Of a DNA stretch of 42,170 bases, positions 7,428-16,646 are shown in pieces. The notes below the pieces were generated by a model. The model saw only the letters and a list, made by a program, of their open reading frames with translations, did not search any database and had not been told where the DNA came from. The DNA is from Actinomycetota bacterium. Lineage in GTDB: Bacteria; Actinomycetota; Aquicultoria; UBA3085; Oleimmundimicrobiaceae. The stretch spans positions 1 to 42,170 of the forward strand of contig JASEGU010000012.1 in assembly GCA_030017835.1 (NCBI GenBank), read 5' to 3'. The position numbers and the translations under genes were made by a program. Each line of letters opens with the position of its first letter. Position 1 is the stretch's first letter.

Positions 7428-9199
7428 ATTATACTCTTTTTTAACTCTCTTCTCTCTTTTTCAAGCTTAATGAGTTCCTTGAAGAAGGCGTCGGCCTTAT
7501 CTTTTTCCTGAGTCGTATCGACTTTTTTCAATTCGTGCTTAAATCTATTTATTTGACGCTCGAGATGAAAATCCTTGAGCCAAACCAAAATATCTCTAAA
7601 ATGATTGGGTAGATCTTCAGCCTCCGCCATAATCTCTTCAACGGCCAGAGCAGTTAGAAGCCTTTTCAAAGACTCATCGGAGACTGAATCGATCAAACTT
7701 GTGGGCAAAAGGTTTTTTACGCCAGCTTTACTTATGGCCGAATATGCCCTTCGATTTGCCTCGACCGCAAAGAGATCCTCGCTCAGGGCCAATACCGCTT
7801 CCATCGCCAGGTCATGATGCTGGATTATCACCTTTAAGGCCTCTCTTTCGCATCTATCCTGCGCCCCCAGAACCACTTCTAGATCGACCGACTTGCTGAT
7901 GTCGTACTTTTTTTTAATCTTCTTTAACTCACCAAGTAGCGCTTCGTAGCTTAAACCAAACATATCGGCCAGCCTGCCAAGATACTCCTCCCTTGCCAGA
8001 CTGCTATCGATGCCAGAAATAATGGAGAGGGCCGCCTTGATGGCCCGGTTGCGACCGCTCGCATCTTTGAGGTCATGTTTCTGAAGTATCCTCTTGATGC
8101 AGTATTCGGCCAGCGGAATGGCCGCCTCAATCGAACGATTGAACTCGTCAGCGCCAAGCTGAGTTATGAATTCGGCCGGATCCATGTTTTTAGTAAGGTT
8201 GGCCACAAAGAGATCGACCTTGCTCTGTCCCAAGAGCTCAAGCCCTCTCTCGGCTGCGGCCATGCCGGCCTTATCGGAATCAAAGACCAGAACCACCCTC
8301 TCGGTAAAACGGGACAGAAGGCTTAAGTGTTCTGCCGTAAGCGCCGTTCCGAGGGTAGCAACGACGTTCTTCGCCCCAGCTTGATGCAGGATGATGACAT
8401 CGGTGTATCCCTCCACCACAAGAGCTTTGCCGGACCTTGCTATCTCGTTCTTGGCATAGCCCAGGTTGTATAGGGTCGAACCCTTATGAAATAATTCGGT
8501 CTCGGGCGTATTTATGTATTTGGGAAACGCGTCTCCGAGAATTCTGCCACCAAAGGCTATTACATCACCTTTCAAGTTGAAAATGGGGAACATTACTCTA
8601 TTTCTGAAGAGGTCCAGCGTGCCGCGCTCGCTCTCAGTCAAGAGGCCTCCCGAAAGAAGATCCTTATGGTTGAAGCCCTTTTTTATCAAGAATTCCATCA
8701 AGGCCCGCCCATTGGCCGGCGCATAGCCTATCCCAAAGCTTGCGATGGAATCCGCTTCAATGCCCCTTTGTGCTAAATAGTCCCTTGCCTTCTTCCCGCT
8801 CTCAGTCTCTGAGAGGATGTGAGCAAAGTACCTCCTTGCCAAGCTGTTGGCCTTGATCATCTTCTCTTTTTTGGATGCAGCCGCCTTATTTTTGGGCAAG
8901 TCATAGGTAATCTTGTGCCCCATCTTGGCAGCCAGCACCTCTACGGCCTCGATGAAGTCTAAATTTTCGCTCTTCATAAGAAAAGTATAGACGTCTCCAC
9001 CCTCACCGCATCCAAAACAGTGAAAGAGCTGTTTTTGAGGATCGACCACAAAGGATGGTGTCTTCTCTTTATGGAAGGGGCAGAGACCCTTAAATATCCG
9101 CCCGGTCTTCTTCAGGTTGACATAGGCCGAAATGACCTCGACGAGATCGCTCGACTCTCTTATCTGGATGATATCATCGTCTCTAATTTTTCCTGGCAT
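7424..9199 (-). CDS. dnaG: DNA primase
   Basis: DnaG makes the RNA primers for replication. It is 591 residues long, the normal size. The N-terminal CHC2 zinc-binding domain has Cys40, His43, Cys61 and Cys64 (CPFH...CFGC). The RNA-polymerase/TOPRIM core includes [18 protein letters not shown] (catalytic Glu) and the acidic VFDSDKAG motif. The C-terminal part (about 430-591) is helical, as expected for the helicase-interacting domain. The ATG at 9199 has a weak ribosome-binding site. dnaG immediately precedes rpoD, a very conserved pair. A terminator-like hairpin upstream (9315-9343) separates it from hppA, so it should have its own promoter, which I could not identify with confidence. Confidence 0.97.
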   Translation of the reverse strand: MPGKIRDDDIIQIRESSDLVEVISAYVNLKKTGRIFKGLCPFHKEKTPSFVVDPQKQLFHCFGCGEGGDVYTFLMKSENLDFIEAVEVLAAKMGHKITYDLPKNKAAASKKEKMIKANSLARRYFAHILSETESGKKARDYLAQRGIEADSIASFGIGYAPANGRALMEFLIKKGFNHKDLLSGGLLTESERGTLDLFRNRVMFPIFNLKGDVIAFGGRILGDAFPKYINTPETELFHKGSTLYNLGYAKNEIARSGKALVVEGYTDVIILHQAGAKNVVATLGTALTAEHLSLLSRFTERVVLVFDSDKAGMAAAERGLELLGQSKVDLFVANLTKNMDPAEFITQLGADEFNRSIEAAIPLAEYCIKRILQKHDLKDASGRNRAIKAALSIISGIDSSLAREEYLGRLADMFGLSYEALLGELKKIKKKYDISKSVDLEVVLGAQDRCEREALKVIIQHHDLAMEAVLALSEDLFAVEANRRAYSAISKAGVKNLLPTSLIDSVSDESLKRLLTALAVEEIMAEAEDLPNHFRDILVWLKDFHLERQINRFKHELKKVDTTQEKDKADAFFKELIKLEKERRELKKSII

Positions 9200-9304
9200 C
9201 TAGCACATCTCGATTTATGTTGGGTGGGCAATAAATGGGTGAAGTCTTCCAAGTCCTCCGGTCGATCCCTTAAGTGACTTATTCGACGAGCGCCCTTAAA
9301 ACTC

Positions 9305-9343
9305 CTTGACGAATAAAGGAGGGCGAAGTAATCGCCCTCCTTT
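9305..9343 (-). terminator. Terminator-like hairpin after hppA
   Basis: On the minus strand AAAGGAGGGCGA pairs with TCGCCCTCCTTT (12 perfect pairs, 5-base loop, 9315-9343), followed by ATTCGTC. It lies 27 bases past the hppA stop. The T-tail is short, so it may be a weak terminator. The rest of the hppA-dnaG gap (9200-9304) shows nothing I recognise. Confidence 0.7.
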
Positions 9344-9369
9344 ATCGCTTTTAAGCTCTACTGATTTAA

Positions 9370-11388
9370 TTAATGAAGAAAGCTGTTTATAAATAAGGGC
9401 GCAAAGACAAGAGCGGTTATGCTCATTATCTTTATCAAAATATTCATTGATGGCCCTGCGGTATCCTTGAAGGGATCTCCAACCGTGTCTCCAACGACCG
9501 CCGCCTTGTGAGCGGGCGAACCTTTACCTCCAAGATTTCCCGCTTCGATATATTTCTTAGCGTTGTCCCAGGCGCCTCCAGCGTTAGCCATCATGACGGC
9601 CATCAGAAATCCTGAGACCAGAACACCTGCAAGTAGACCGCCCAAAGCTTCGGGGCCAAAGACTTTACCCACGATCAAGGGGACAGCCACAGCGATGAGG
9701 CTCGGGATGACCATCTCTCTTAATGCAGCAGTCGTGCTTATGTCGACGCAGCGGGCATAGTCAGCCTGCGCCTCGCCCTCCATCAGTCCTTCAATCTCCT
9801 TAAATTGCCTTCTTACCTCTTCAATCATGGAGAAGGCGGCTTTGCCGACCGCCTCGATAGTGAGGGCCGAGAAGAGGTAGGGGGTAGCGACTCCAATTAG
9901 AAGACCGATTATTACCTTGTAATTCATGACATCGATATATCTTAAATTTACCGCTTGAGTATAGGCGCTAAAGAGCGCGAGCGAAGTGAGCGCGGCCGAA
10001 CCGATGGCAAAACCCTTTGCGATGGCCGCGGTGGTATTGCCGAGAGAATCGAGACTGTCGGTTATCTTTCTTACTTCAGGGCCAAGGCCGGCCATCTCAG
10101 ATATGCCGCCAGCATTGTCTGCAATCGGTCCATAAGCATCAACGCCAACGACTATTCCGGTCGTGGCCAGCATTCCGAGAGCAGCAAGAGCTATACCATA
10201 GATGCCACCGCCCATCATGGCCGCCTCACCGGCCACATGTGAGACGAAGATGCCGCCGCAGACCAGGGCCACCGGCCAGACGGTGCTCTTGAGCCCAACC
10301 GAGTACCCGGAAAGGACGGCTGTAGCCGGACCCGTCGTGGCCGCATCGGCGATGCCTTTGACCGAAGCGTACGAATCTGAAGTGTAGATTTCGGTAACGA
10401 AACCTATCGCCACGCCGGCCACAAGACCGGCGACTATTGAGTAGAAGAAGGCTATCTTTGCCGGCCCTAAAACGATCTTGACCAAGAAGTAAGAGGCGAT
10501 GATGGTGAGTATGGCCGCAGAATAGGTCCCCTTGGTTAAGACCCTATGGAGATGACCATCATCCTTGGTCACACGGACGAAGAAGGTGCCGATGATGGAG
10601 CAGATGATGCCCGCAGCTGCGATCATGAATGGCAAAAACATCCCTTGTGCGCCGAGCACGATGGCTCCCAAGGTCATGGCGGCAACGATAGCGCCCACAT
10701 AAGATTCGAACAGATCGGCCCCCATGCCTGCGACGTCGCCGACATTATCTCCCACGTTGTCGGCTATAACGGCCGGGTTCCTGGGATCGTCTTCGGGAAT
10801 TCCGGCTTCAACCTTGCCGACCAGGTCGGCTCCGACATCAGCGGCCTTGGTATAGATTCCGCCTCCCACGCGGGCAAAGAGAGCTATCGAGCTTGCGCCG
10901 AGAGCAAAGCCGTTGATTATCTCGTATCCTTTGATCGCATCTCGGAAGATGATGTAGAAGATGCCGAGACCGAGAAGGGCGAGTCCGACCACAGACATGC
11001 CCATAACGGCACCGCCCCGAAAGGCTATGCCCAGAGCCTGGCCGACACCTTCTTTCGCAGCATTCGTGGTTCTGGCATTTGCTCTGGTTGCAATGTTTAA
11101 GCCGATGAATCCGGCCCCGGCCGAAAGGATGGCTCCGCAAATGAAGGCAACCGCTGTAAAGGGATTGATGAAGACGTAGAGCATCGCCGCCATGAAGAGA
11201 ACGAAAAATACCAGAGCTTTGTACTCGCGAGTCAAGAAAGCCATGGCTCCCTCTTGGATCGCCTTGGAGATCTGTTGCATCTTCTCGTCTCCCGGTGAGG
11301 CCTTCATCACACCGCTCGCCAGATAGGCGGCGTAGATCAGGGCGATCACTCCAGATAGAGGTGCAAGAAAAGCAAAACCTTCAATCAT
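9370..11388 (-). CDS. hppA: Membrane-bound ion-pumping pyrophosphatase
   Basis: This 672-residue polytopic membrane enzyme (about 16 helices expected) couples hydrolysis of pyrophosphate to H+ or Na+ export. The acidic substrate-binding motifs are intact: [38 protein letters not shown] and the C-terminal [14 protein letters not shown]. The [19 protein letters not shown] segment has Ala where K+-independent enzymes have Lys, which places it in the K+-dependent class. Whether it moves H+ or Na+ cannot be read reliably by eye. A strong AAAGGAGA lies 8 bases before the ATG at 11388. Its neighbour ppdK produces or uses pyrophosphate. A poor promoter-like TAAAAT lies upstream. Confidence 0.96.
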   Translation of the reverse strand: MIEGFAFLAPLSGVIALIYAAYLASGVMKASPGDEKMQQISKAIQEGAMAFLTREYKALVFFVLFMAAMLYVFINPFTAVAFICGAILSAGAGFIGLNIATRANARTTNAAKEGVGQALGIAFRGGAVMGMSVVGLALLGLGIFYIIFRDAIKGYEIINGFALGASSIALFARVGGGIYTKAADVGADLVGKVEAGIPEDDPRNPAVIADNVGDNVGDVAGMGADLFESYVGAIVAAMTLGAIVLGAQGMFLPFMIAAAGIICSIIGTFFVRVTKDDGHLHRVLTKGTYSAAILTIIASYFLVKIVLGPAKIAFFYSIVAGLVAGVAIGFVTEIYTSDSYASVKGIADAATTGPATAVLSGYSVGLKSTVWPVALVCGGIFVSHVAGEAAMMGGGIYGIALAALGMLATTGIVVGVDAYGPIADNAGGISEMAGLGPEVRKITDSLDSLGNTTAAIAKGFAIGSAALTSLALFSAYTQAVNLRYIDVMNYKVIIGLLIGVATPYLFSALTIEAVGKAAFSMIEEVRRQFKEIEGLMEGEAQADYARCVDISTTAALREMVIPSLIAVAVPLIVGKVFGPEALGGLLAGVLVSGFLMAVMMANAGGAWDNAKKYIEAGNLGGKGSPAHKAAVVGDTVGDPFKDTAGPSMNILIKIMSITALVFAPLFINSFLH

Positions 11389-11464
11389 CTAGACTTCTCC
11401 TTTCGCTTCAATTTTGAGTCATTTTAGCACAGCCGATATTGGTAATAAATAAGCTTTTTAGGTC

Positions 11465-12493
11465 TTAAACCATCCAGGCTTTGGGCAAGAAGAGCTCTTC
11501 GAAACGCTTGATCGCAAAGCGGTCGGTCATGCCGGCGACATAATCACATATCTTTACGGGCAGGTGCTCCTCTTTTTCAGGAGCAAACTCGCCGGGTAAT
11601 TGGGCGGGATTGTTTAAGTAGTGAAAGAAGAGCATCTCTACCACCTTCTTGGCCCTTGGCACCTCTTCCTTGGCCAAAGAGCCGACGTAGACCCTCTCAA
11701 ACAGAAAACTCCTCAGCTCGTTCATGGCAGAAGAGAATTCTTGACTGAGACCCACTTTGCCCGAACCCATGCTGGTCTCAATCATGTTATTTACCATGTT
11801 GTTTACCCGAGTGCCGTGGTGGAGACCCAAAGCGGCCGTAAGTTCGCCCGGCAGATCGTCTTTGGTTATGACATTCGCCCTTATGGCATCATCGATGTCG
11901 TGATTGATGTAAGCAATCCTATCGGCCAGTCTGACAATCTCTCCCTCGAGGGTGGCCGGCATATCCTTCCCGGTATGTTTCAAGATGCCGTCCCTTACCT
12001 CGAAGGTCAGATTGAGACCCTTTCCCTCATACTCCAGAAAATCGACCACCCTAAGACTCTGATGGTTGTGCTTGAACGACTTTGGTGCCTCTGGAAAGTC
12101 GCCAGATATCTTGGTTAGACATTCGCTTAAAGCCTCCTCTCCGGTATGACCGAAAGGAGTATGTCCAAGATCGTGGCCCAAAGCTATGGCTTCGACCAGA
12201 TCTTCGTTTAAATTCATTGCCCGAGCTATCGTCCTGGATATCTGTGATACCTCAAGGGTGTGGGTGAGACGGGTCCGGTAATGATCCTTTTCCGGGGCCA
12301 GAAAGACTTGAGTCTTATGGGAGAGGCGACGAAAGGCCTTGGAGTGGATTATCCTGTCGCGATCCCGCTGAAAATCGGTCCTGAGCGGACAGGGTTTAAG
12401 CGGCGTCCTTCTGCCTAAGCTCTCTCTGCTCAATTTTGCAAAAGAGGAGAGGGTGGTAGCCTCCCTCTCCTCCAGTCTCTTTCGGATATCCAC
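11465..12493 (-). CDS. dgt: Deoxyguanosinetriphosphate triphosphohydrolase-like HD protein
   Basis: This 342-residue HD-superfamily enzyme would hydrolyse dNTPs to deoxynucleoside and triphosphate, controlling dNTP pools. The metal ligands are visible: His78 in RLTHTLEV, His107-Asp108 and His111/His116 in GHDLGHTPFGH. The N-terminal SRESLGRRTPL...RTDFQRDRDRIIHSKAFRRL is a family hallmark. Its length is that of the bacterial type 2 (short) Dgt proteins. GTG start at 12493 with an AGGA stretch 8 bases before it. Association with dnaG and rpoD is common in Gram-positive genomes; here hppA has been placed between them. The preferred dNTP substrate is unknown for this subgroup. Confidence 0.9.
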   Translation of the reverse strand: MDIRKRLEEREATTLSSFAKLSRESLGRRTPLKPCPLRTDFQRDRDRIIHSKAFRRLSHKTQVFLAPEKDHYRTRLTHTLEVSQISRTIARAMNLNEDLVEAIALGHDLGHTPFGHTGEEALSECLTKISGDFPEAPKSFKHNHQSLRVVDFLEYEGKGLNLTFEVRDGILKHTGKDMPATLEGEIVRLADRIAYINHDIDDAIRANVITKDDLPGELTAALGLHHGTRVNNMVNNMIETSMGSGKVGLSQEFSSAMNELRSFLFERVYVGSLAKEEVPRAKKVVEMLFFHYLNNPAQLPGEFAPEKEEHLPVKICDYVAGMTDRFAIKRFEELFLPKAWMV

Positions 12494-12515
12494 CCTTATG
12501 TCCTATCCCTTGAAA

Positions 12516-13103
12516 TCATCGATAGATCCCGCTTAACTCCTCAAACATTCTAAGGCCCAGGACTTGAGCCCGCTTGTTGGCGTAGGAGTCTTCTTGTGCT
12601 GGCTTGACCCCGCAGACGCCTTGATGCCCGGCGTCAAACTTCTTTGAGCCGGCCCCAACTATCTTCATGCCGTGTATCAGCATCATATCGTGCATGGTCT
12701 TTACCGTAGTCTCCTGACCGCCAAATTTTGAACCTCCGACGGAGATGGCTCCCCCAAGCTTACCAATGAGAGCTTTCTCTCCCCGCAGATGACGAGATTT
12801 ATCCCAATACGCTTTAAGCTGGGCTGAAACGGTGCCAAAATAGACTGGGCTTGCCATCACCATAGCATCGGCCGACATCAACCTGTTGAACGAATCCTCC
12901 AGCAGAGTCCCGGCAAAACAGCTCTTGTTGCACGGACTTGAACAGGCTCTGCAGAAGGGATCCTTGTCCTTCGCCATGATGCTCGCAACCTCTTCTATAA
13001 GAACGTCTGCCCCCTCCTTGGCAAGTTCATCCAGAGCCACCCTCAAGAGGTGGTACGTGTTCCCTTCCAAGTTTGGGCTTCCATTGAGCCCAACTACGAG
13101 CAT
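12516..13103 (-). CDS. Iron-sulfur flavoprotein-like NAD(P)H-dependent FMN reductase
   Basis: This is a 195-residue flavodoxin-fold protein. The FMN phosphate loop is GLNGSPNLEGNT (5-16), and MASPVYFGTVSAQLK (about 83-97) is the second flavin-binding segment. A compact cysteine cluster, Cys51, Cys54, Cys58 and Cys62, sits where iron-sulfur flavoproteins of anaerobes (Isf family) carry a 4Fe-4S cluster. A redox role in an oxygen-sensitive organism is therefore likely, perhaps electron transfer or oxidant removal; the partners are unknown. ATG at 13103 with GGGGGTAAGAG upstream. It lies between ppdK and dgt with short gaps, so probably shares their transcript. Confidence 0.8.
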   Translation of the reverse strand: MLVVGLNGSPNLEGNTYHLLRVALDELAKEGADVLIEEVASIMAKDKDPFCRACSSPCNKSCFAGTLLEDSFNRLMSADAMVMASPVYFGTVSAQLKAYWDKSRHLRGEKALIGKLGGAISVGGSKFGGQETTVKTMHDMMLIHGMKIVGAGSKKFDAGHQGVCGVKPAQEDSYANKRAQVLGLRMFEELSGIYR

Positions 13104-13119
13104 CTCTTACCCCCGATCA

Positions 13120-15777
13120 TCATTTTGTCGTATCTCCATCGGCTCCGAGAGCGGCTTGAGCGGCGGCGAGCCTTGCCAGCGGCACCCGGTAAGGCGAACA
13201 GCTGACATAGGTCAGACCGATCTTATGACAAAAGTTTATAGATGAAGGCTCGCCGCCATGCTCGCCGCATATTCCCAGCTTTATATCTGGCTTTTTGGTG
13301 CGTGCCAAGTTGCAAGCGGTCTCTACCAGGAATCCGACGCCATTTACATCGAGGGTCTCGAAAGGATTTACCGGAAGGACCTTGCCTTCAAGATATTTTG
13401 CCAGAAACTTGGCCTCGGCATCGTCACGGCTGAAACCGAAGGTGGTCTGAGTAAGATCATTGGTTCCAAACGAGAAGAAGTCGGCAAAGTCAGCAATCTC
13501 ATCTGCAGTCACAGCCGCCCTTGGGAGCTCAATCATGGTGCCGATCTTGTAGTCGATATCGGCTCCTTTGTCGGCTAGAATTGCCTTTGCCGTCGACTCG
13601 GTCATATCGCGCATCAAGGAGAGCTCGTTCACGTGGGAGACCAGCGGTATCATTATCTCAACGACGGGATTTACCCCCTCCTTCTTTACATTGCATGCGG
13701 CCTCCATTATCGCTTTTACCTGCATCTTATATATTTCAGGAAATACTATTCCCAGCCTGCAACCCCTAAGGCCCAGCATCGGGTTCATCTCGGTCTCGGC
13801 GCGGACTTTGGAAAGGAGCTTCTCTTTTTCGGCCAGCTCTTTCTTGTCCGCCCCCTTAAGCTTCATTTCGGTCAGCTCCACCTTGAGGTCTATCAGGCTC
13901 GGCAAGAACTCATGTAGGGGCGGGTCGAGGAGCCTGATCGTCACGGGCAAGGAATCCATGGCCCTAAATATCCCCTCGAAATCGGCCCGCTGAAAGGGAA
14001 GGATCTTCTCCAAAACCTCTCTTCTCTCATCATCATTTTCTGAGAGGATCATCTTCTGGACCAAGGGTAGCCTCTCGTCCCCGAAGAACATGTGCTCCGT
14101 CCTGCAAAGACCGATGCCTTCCGCCCCAAACCCCCTGGCTTTTTTGGCATCCTCGGGATTATCGGCGTTGGTCCTGACTTTCAGTTTGCGATGCTTATCG
14201 GCCCAGGTTAAAATCTTTTGAAAATCTGTGCTTACGCTGGGAGCTATCAAGGGAGCTTCGCCTAGGATCACTCGGCCCGCCGTTCCGTCGATGCTGACTA
14301 TATCGCCCTCTTTGACCACCACTCCGTTTACCTTAAATACCTTGGCCTCGGAATCAAGATCTATCGATTCGCAGCCGCAGACGCAGGGCTTGCCCATACC
14401 GCGTGCGACGACCGCCGCATGACTCGTCATCCCGCCGTGGACGGTTATGACGCCTTGGGCCGCGATGACGCCGTGAATGTCGTCTGGGGTGGTTTCCCAG
14501 CGGACCAGAATGACCTTCTTTCCGTCATTGGCCTCAGCCTCAGCGGTGTCAGCATCGAATACTACCTCGCCGCAGGCGGCTCCAGGCGATGCCGGCAGGC
14601 CGTTCGCGATCACGTTGACGCTGGCCTTGGGGTCGATGCGAGGATGAAGCAATTGATCGAGCTGAGCCGGATCGATCCTTTTTATAGCGGTCTCCTCATC
14701 TATCAGCTTTTCATCCACCATGTCGACGGCTATCTTTAGAGCGGCCGCAGCCGTCCTCTTGCCGGTCCTGGTCTGAAGCATAAAGAGCTTATCCTGCTCG
14801 ATGGTGAACTCAATATCCTGCATGTCGGTATAGTGCTTTTCCAGATTGGCCATAACGCCGAGGAGTTCTTCGTAGGCTCTGGGCATCTCGCCGTTTAATT
14901 CGGTTAAAGTCTTTGGAGTCCGGACCCCGGCTACAACATCCTCTCCTTGGGCATTGGTCAGATACTCACCAAAGATTGCCTTCTCGCCGGTGGAGGGGTT
15001 TCTGGTGAAGGCAACGCCGGTCGCCGAGTCGTTGCCCTTGTTTCCGAAGACCATGGCCTGAATGTTGACGGCCGTGCCGAGATCATCGGATATCTTGTAC
15101 TGCTTGCGATAGGTCTTGGCACGGGGGTTATTCCACGACTCAAAGACCGCCGTCACGGCCTTGAGGAGCTGAACCTTGGGGTCAGTGGGAAAATCTTCTC
15201 CGGTCTTATCTTTGACCATCCCTTTGAAGGTAACGACCAATTCCTTGAGATCGGCGGCCGTAAGCTCGGTGTCCTGCTCAACGCCCCTTGCCCTCTTCAT
15301 ATCGCGCAGCTTATGCCCGAAGTTATCCCTGTCCACTTTCAAGACTATATCCGAGAACATCGTGATGAAACGGCGATATGCGTCCATGGCAAAGCGCTCA
15401 TTCTTGGTTTGGGCGATAAGACCTGCCAACGAGTCGTCATTTAAGCCAAGGTTGAGAACCGTGTCCATCATCCCCGGCATCGAAAATGGTGCTCCGCTCC
15501 TGACCGAGATCAATAAGGGATCGCCGGGATCGCCCAATTTTTTGCTGAGCTTCCTTTCAAGGGCGGCTTGGTGGTTCCATATCTCTGCTTCTAGTCCTTC
15601 TGAAAATTTCCCGGTCTTGGAAAAAACCTTACAAGCATCGGTTGAGATAGTGTAGCCGGGAGGAACGGGAAACCCAAGCCTTGTCATCTCGGCAAGATTT
15701 GCCCCCTTCCCGCCAAGCAAGAATTTCATGATCGATTTGCCTTCGGCAAAATCATAGACGTATTTCATCTCAGACAT
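13120..15777 (-). CDS. ppdK: Pyruvate, phosphate dikinase
   Basis: PPDK interconverts pyruvate, ATP and Pi with PEP, AMP and PPi. It runs in the glycolytic direction in many anaerobes and the gluconeogenic one in others. The N-terminal nucleotide-binding domain includes LLGGKGANLAEM, SVRSGAPFSMPGMMDTVLN and the TRTGKRTAAA segment. The swivelling domain has GGMTSHAAVVARGMGKPCV, holding the catalytic His and the neighbouring Thr that the regulator PpsR phosphorylates. The C-terminal PEP/pyruvate barrel has GICGEHGGEP with the catalytic Cys. About 885 residues is normal. I chose the ATG at 15777, preceded by GAGGGGG; the frame extends to 15792. It overlaps the ppsR stop by 8 bases. Confidence 0.96.
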   Translation of the reverse strand: MSEMKYVYDFAEGKSIMKFLLGGKGANLAEMTRLGFPVPPGYTISTDACKVFSKTGKFSEGLEAEIWNHQAALERKLSKKLGDPGDPLLISVRSGAPFSMPGMMDTVLNLGLNDDSLAGLIAQTKNERFAMDAYRRFITMFSDIVLKVDRDNFGHKLRDMKRARGVEQDTELTAADLKELVVTFKGMVKDKTGEDFPTDPKVQLLKAVTAVFESWNNPRAKTYRKQYKISDDLGTAVNIQAMVFGNKGNDSATGVAFTRNPSTGEKAIFGEYLTNAQGEDVVAGVRTPKTLTELNGEMPRAYEELLGVMANLEKHYTDMQDIEFTIEQDKLFMLQTRTGKRTAAAALKIAVDMVDEKLIDEETAIKRIDPAQLDQLLHPRIDPKASVNVIANGLPASPGAACGEVVFDADTAEAEANDGKKVILVRWETTPDDIHGVIAAQGVITVHGGMTSHAAVVARGMGKPCVCGCESIDLDSEAKVFKVNGVVVKEGDIVSIDGTAGRVILGEAPLIAPSVSTDFQKILTWADKHRKLKVRTNADNPEDAKKARGFGAEGIGLCRTEHMFFGDERLPLVQKMILSENDDERREVLEKILPFQRADFEGIFRAMDSLPVTIRLLDPPLHEFLPSLIDLKVELTEMKLKGADKKELAEKEKLLSKVRAETEMNPMLGLRGCRLGIVFPEIYKMQVKAIMEAACNVKKEGVNPVVEIMIPLVSHVNELSLMRDMTESTAKAILADKGADIDYKIGTMIELPRAAVTADEIADFADFFSFGTNDLTQTTFGFSRDDAEAKFLAKYLEGKVLPVNPFETLDVNGVGFLVETACNLARTKKPDIKLGICGEHGGEPSSINFCHKIGLTYVSCSPYRVPLARLAAAQAALGADGDTTK

Positions 15778-16594
15778 GATTGGCCCCCTCATAATTCATC
15801 GTATTATAATATTTCAAGATCTCACTGGCCGTCTCCTCTATGGCCTTATGAGTGACGTTGATTATCCTGCAACCGAGATCCAGCATGACCTCTTTAGCGA
15901 ACCCCAGCTCCTTTAAGATGTATGATACGTCAGCGTATCCGTTCTTGCCCGATCCTACCGATTCCAACCTCTGCTCCCTTATCTCCCTCAGTAATCCGGC
16001 ATCAATGATTAGCCCAAATATTTTGTTCGGATTTATCTGAAATAGTTCTTTGGGCAGATCCACACCATAAACCAAGGGGACATTGGCCACCTTCCAGCCC
16101 CGATAAGCCAGATAGACCGATAGCGGAGTTTTAGACGTGCGAGAGACCCCGATTATCACTATTTCGGCATCTTTCAAGCTAGCGACATTCCGACCATCGT
16201 CATGTTTTACGGCAAAATCCAAGGCCCTGATCTTTTCGAAGTATCCGCCGTTTATCTTTCTTGAGGCACCTGGTTTGAGACTCGGCGATATATTGGAGGC
16301 CTCCTCTAGAATGCTTAGGGCCGGTCCCAATATGTTTAGACGTAAAACTCCATACTCATCGGCCTTATCCTCGAGAAAACGGTTGAGCTCCGGGGATACA
16401 AGTGTGTAGAAGATTACGCTACCGCCGATCTTAGCCTCCTTTATCACATCCTCAACCTGCTTTTTCTCGTTGACATTGGGCCACTTGATGATCGTAAAAT
16501 CGTCAGCAAACTGGCTTGCTGCGGCCTTTGCCACCTCTTCTGCGGTGTGGCCCAGAGAGTCGGAAAGCACATATATCCTGGTTTTTGTCGCCAT
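15770..16594 (-). CDS. ppsR: Pyruvate, phosphate dikinase regulatory protein
   Basis: This is a DUF299-family bifunctional kinase and pyrophosphorylase. Using ADP it phosphorylates the active-site Thr of PPDK and switches it off, and with Pi it removes the phosphate to reactivate it. The typical N-terminus IYVLSDSLGHTAEEVAKA and the nucleotide loop GVSRTSKTPLSVYLA are present, followed by the family motif NVPLVYGVDLPKELF. About 275 residues is normal. ATG at 16594 is used here; an in-frame TTG at 16603 lies closer to the AGAGG stretch. The coding sequence overlaps ppdK, its only expected target, making this an enzyme-regulator pair. A PEP synthetase regulator is excluded by the partner gene. 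Confidence 0.93.
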   Translation of the reverse strand: MATKTRIYVLSDSLGHTAEEVAKAAASQFADDFTIIKWPNVNEKKQVEDVIKEAKIGGSVIFYTLVSPELNRFLEDKADEYGVLRLNILGPALSILEEASNISPSLKPGASRKINGGYFEKIRALDFAVKHDDGRNVASLKDAEIVIIGVSRTSKTPLSVYLAYRGWKVANVPLVYGVDLPKELFQINPNKIFGLIIDAGLLREIREQRLESVGSGKNGYADVSYILKELGFAKEVMLDLGCRIINVTHKAIEETASEILKYYNTMNYEGANHV

Positions 16595-16646
16595 ATTATC
16601 CAATCAACCTCTCACTTTATCGGACTTGAGCCCCAAAGGAATAGGC

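Noticed and set aside
9315-9343. Hairpin as an IS end or small mobile repeat
   Set aside because: It is a single copy directly after the hppA stop with no duplication of flanking bases; a terminator explains it.
10546-11100. 184-residue plus-strand frame opposite hppA
   Set aside because: It lies entirely antisense to highly conserved hppA codons, has no ribosome-binding site or recognisable domain, and reflects the strong codon bias of the real gene.
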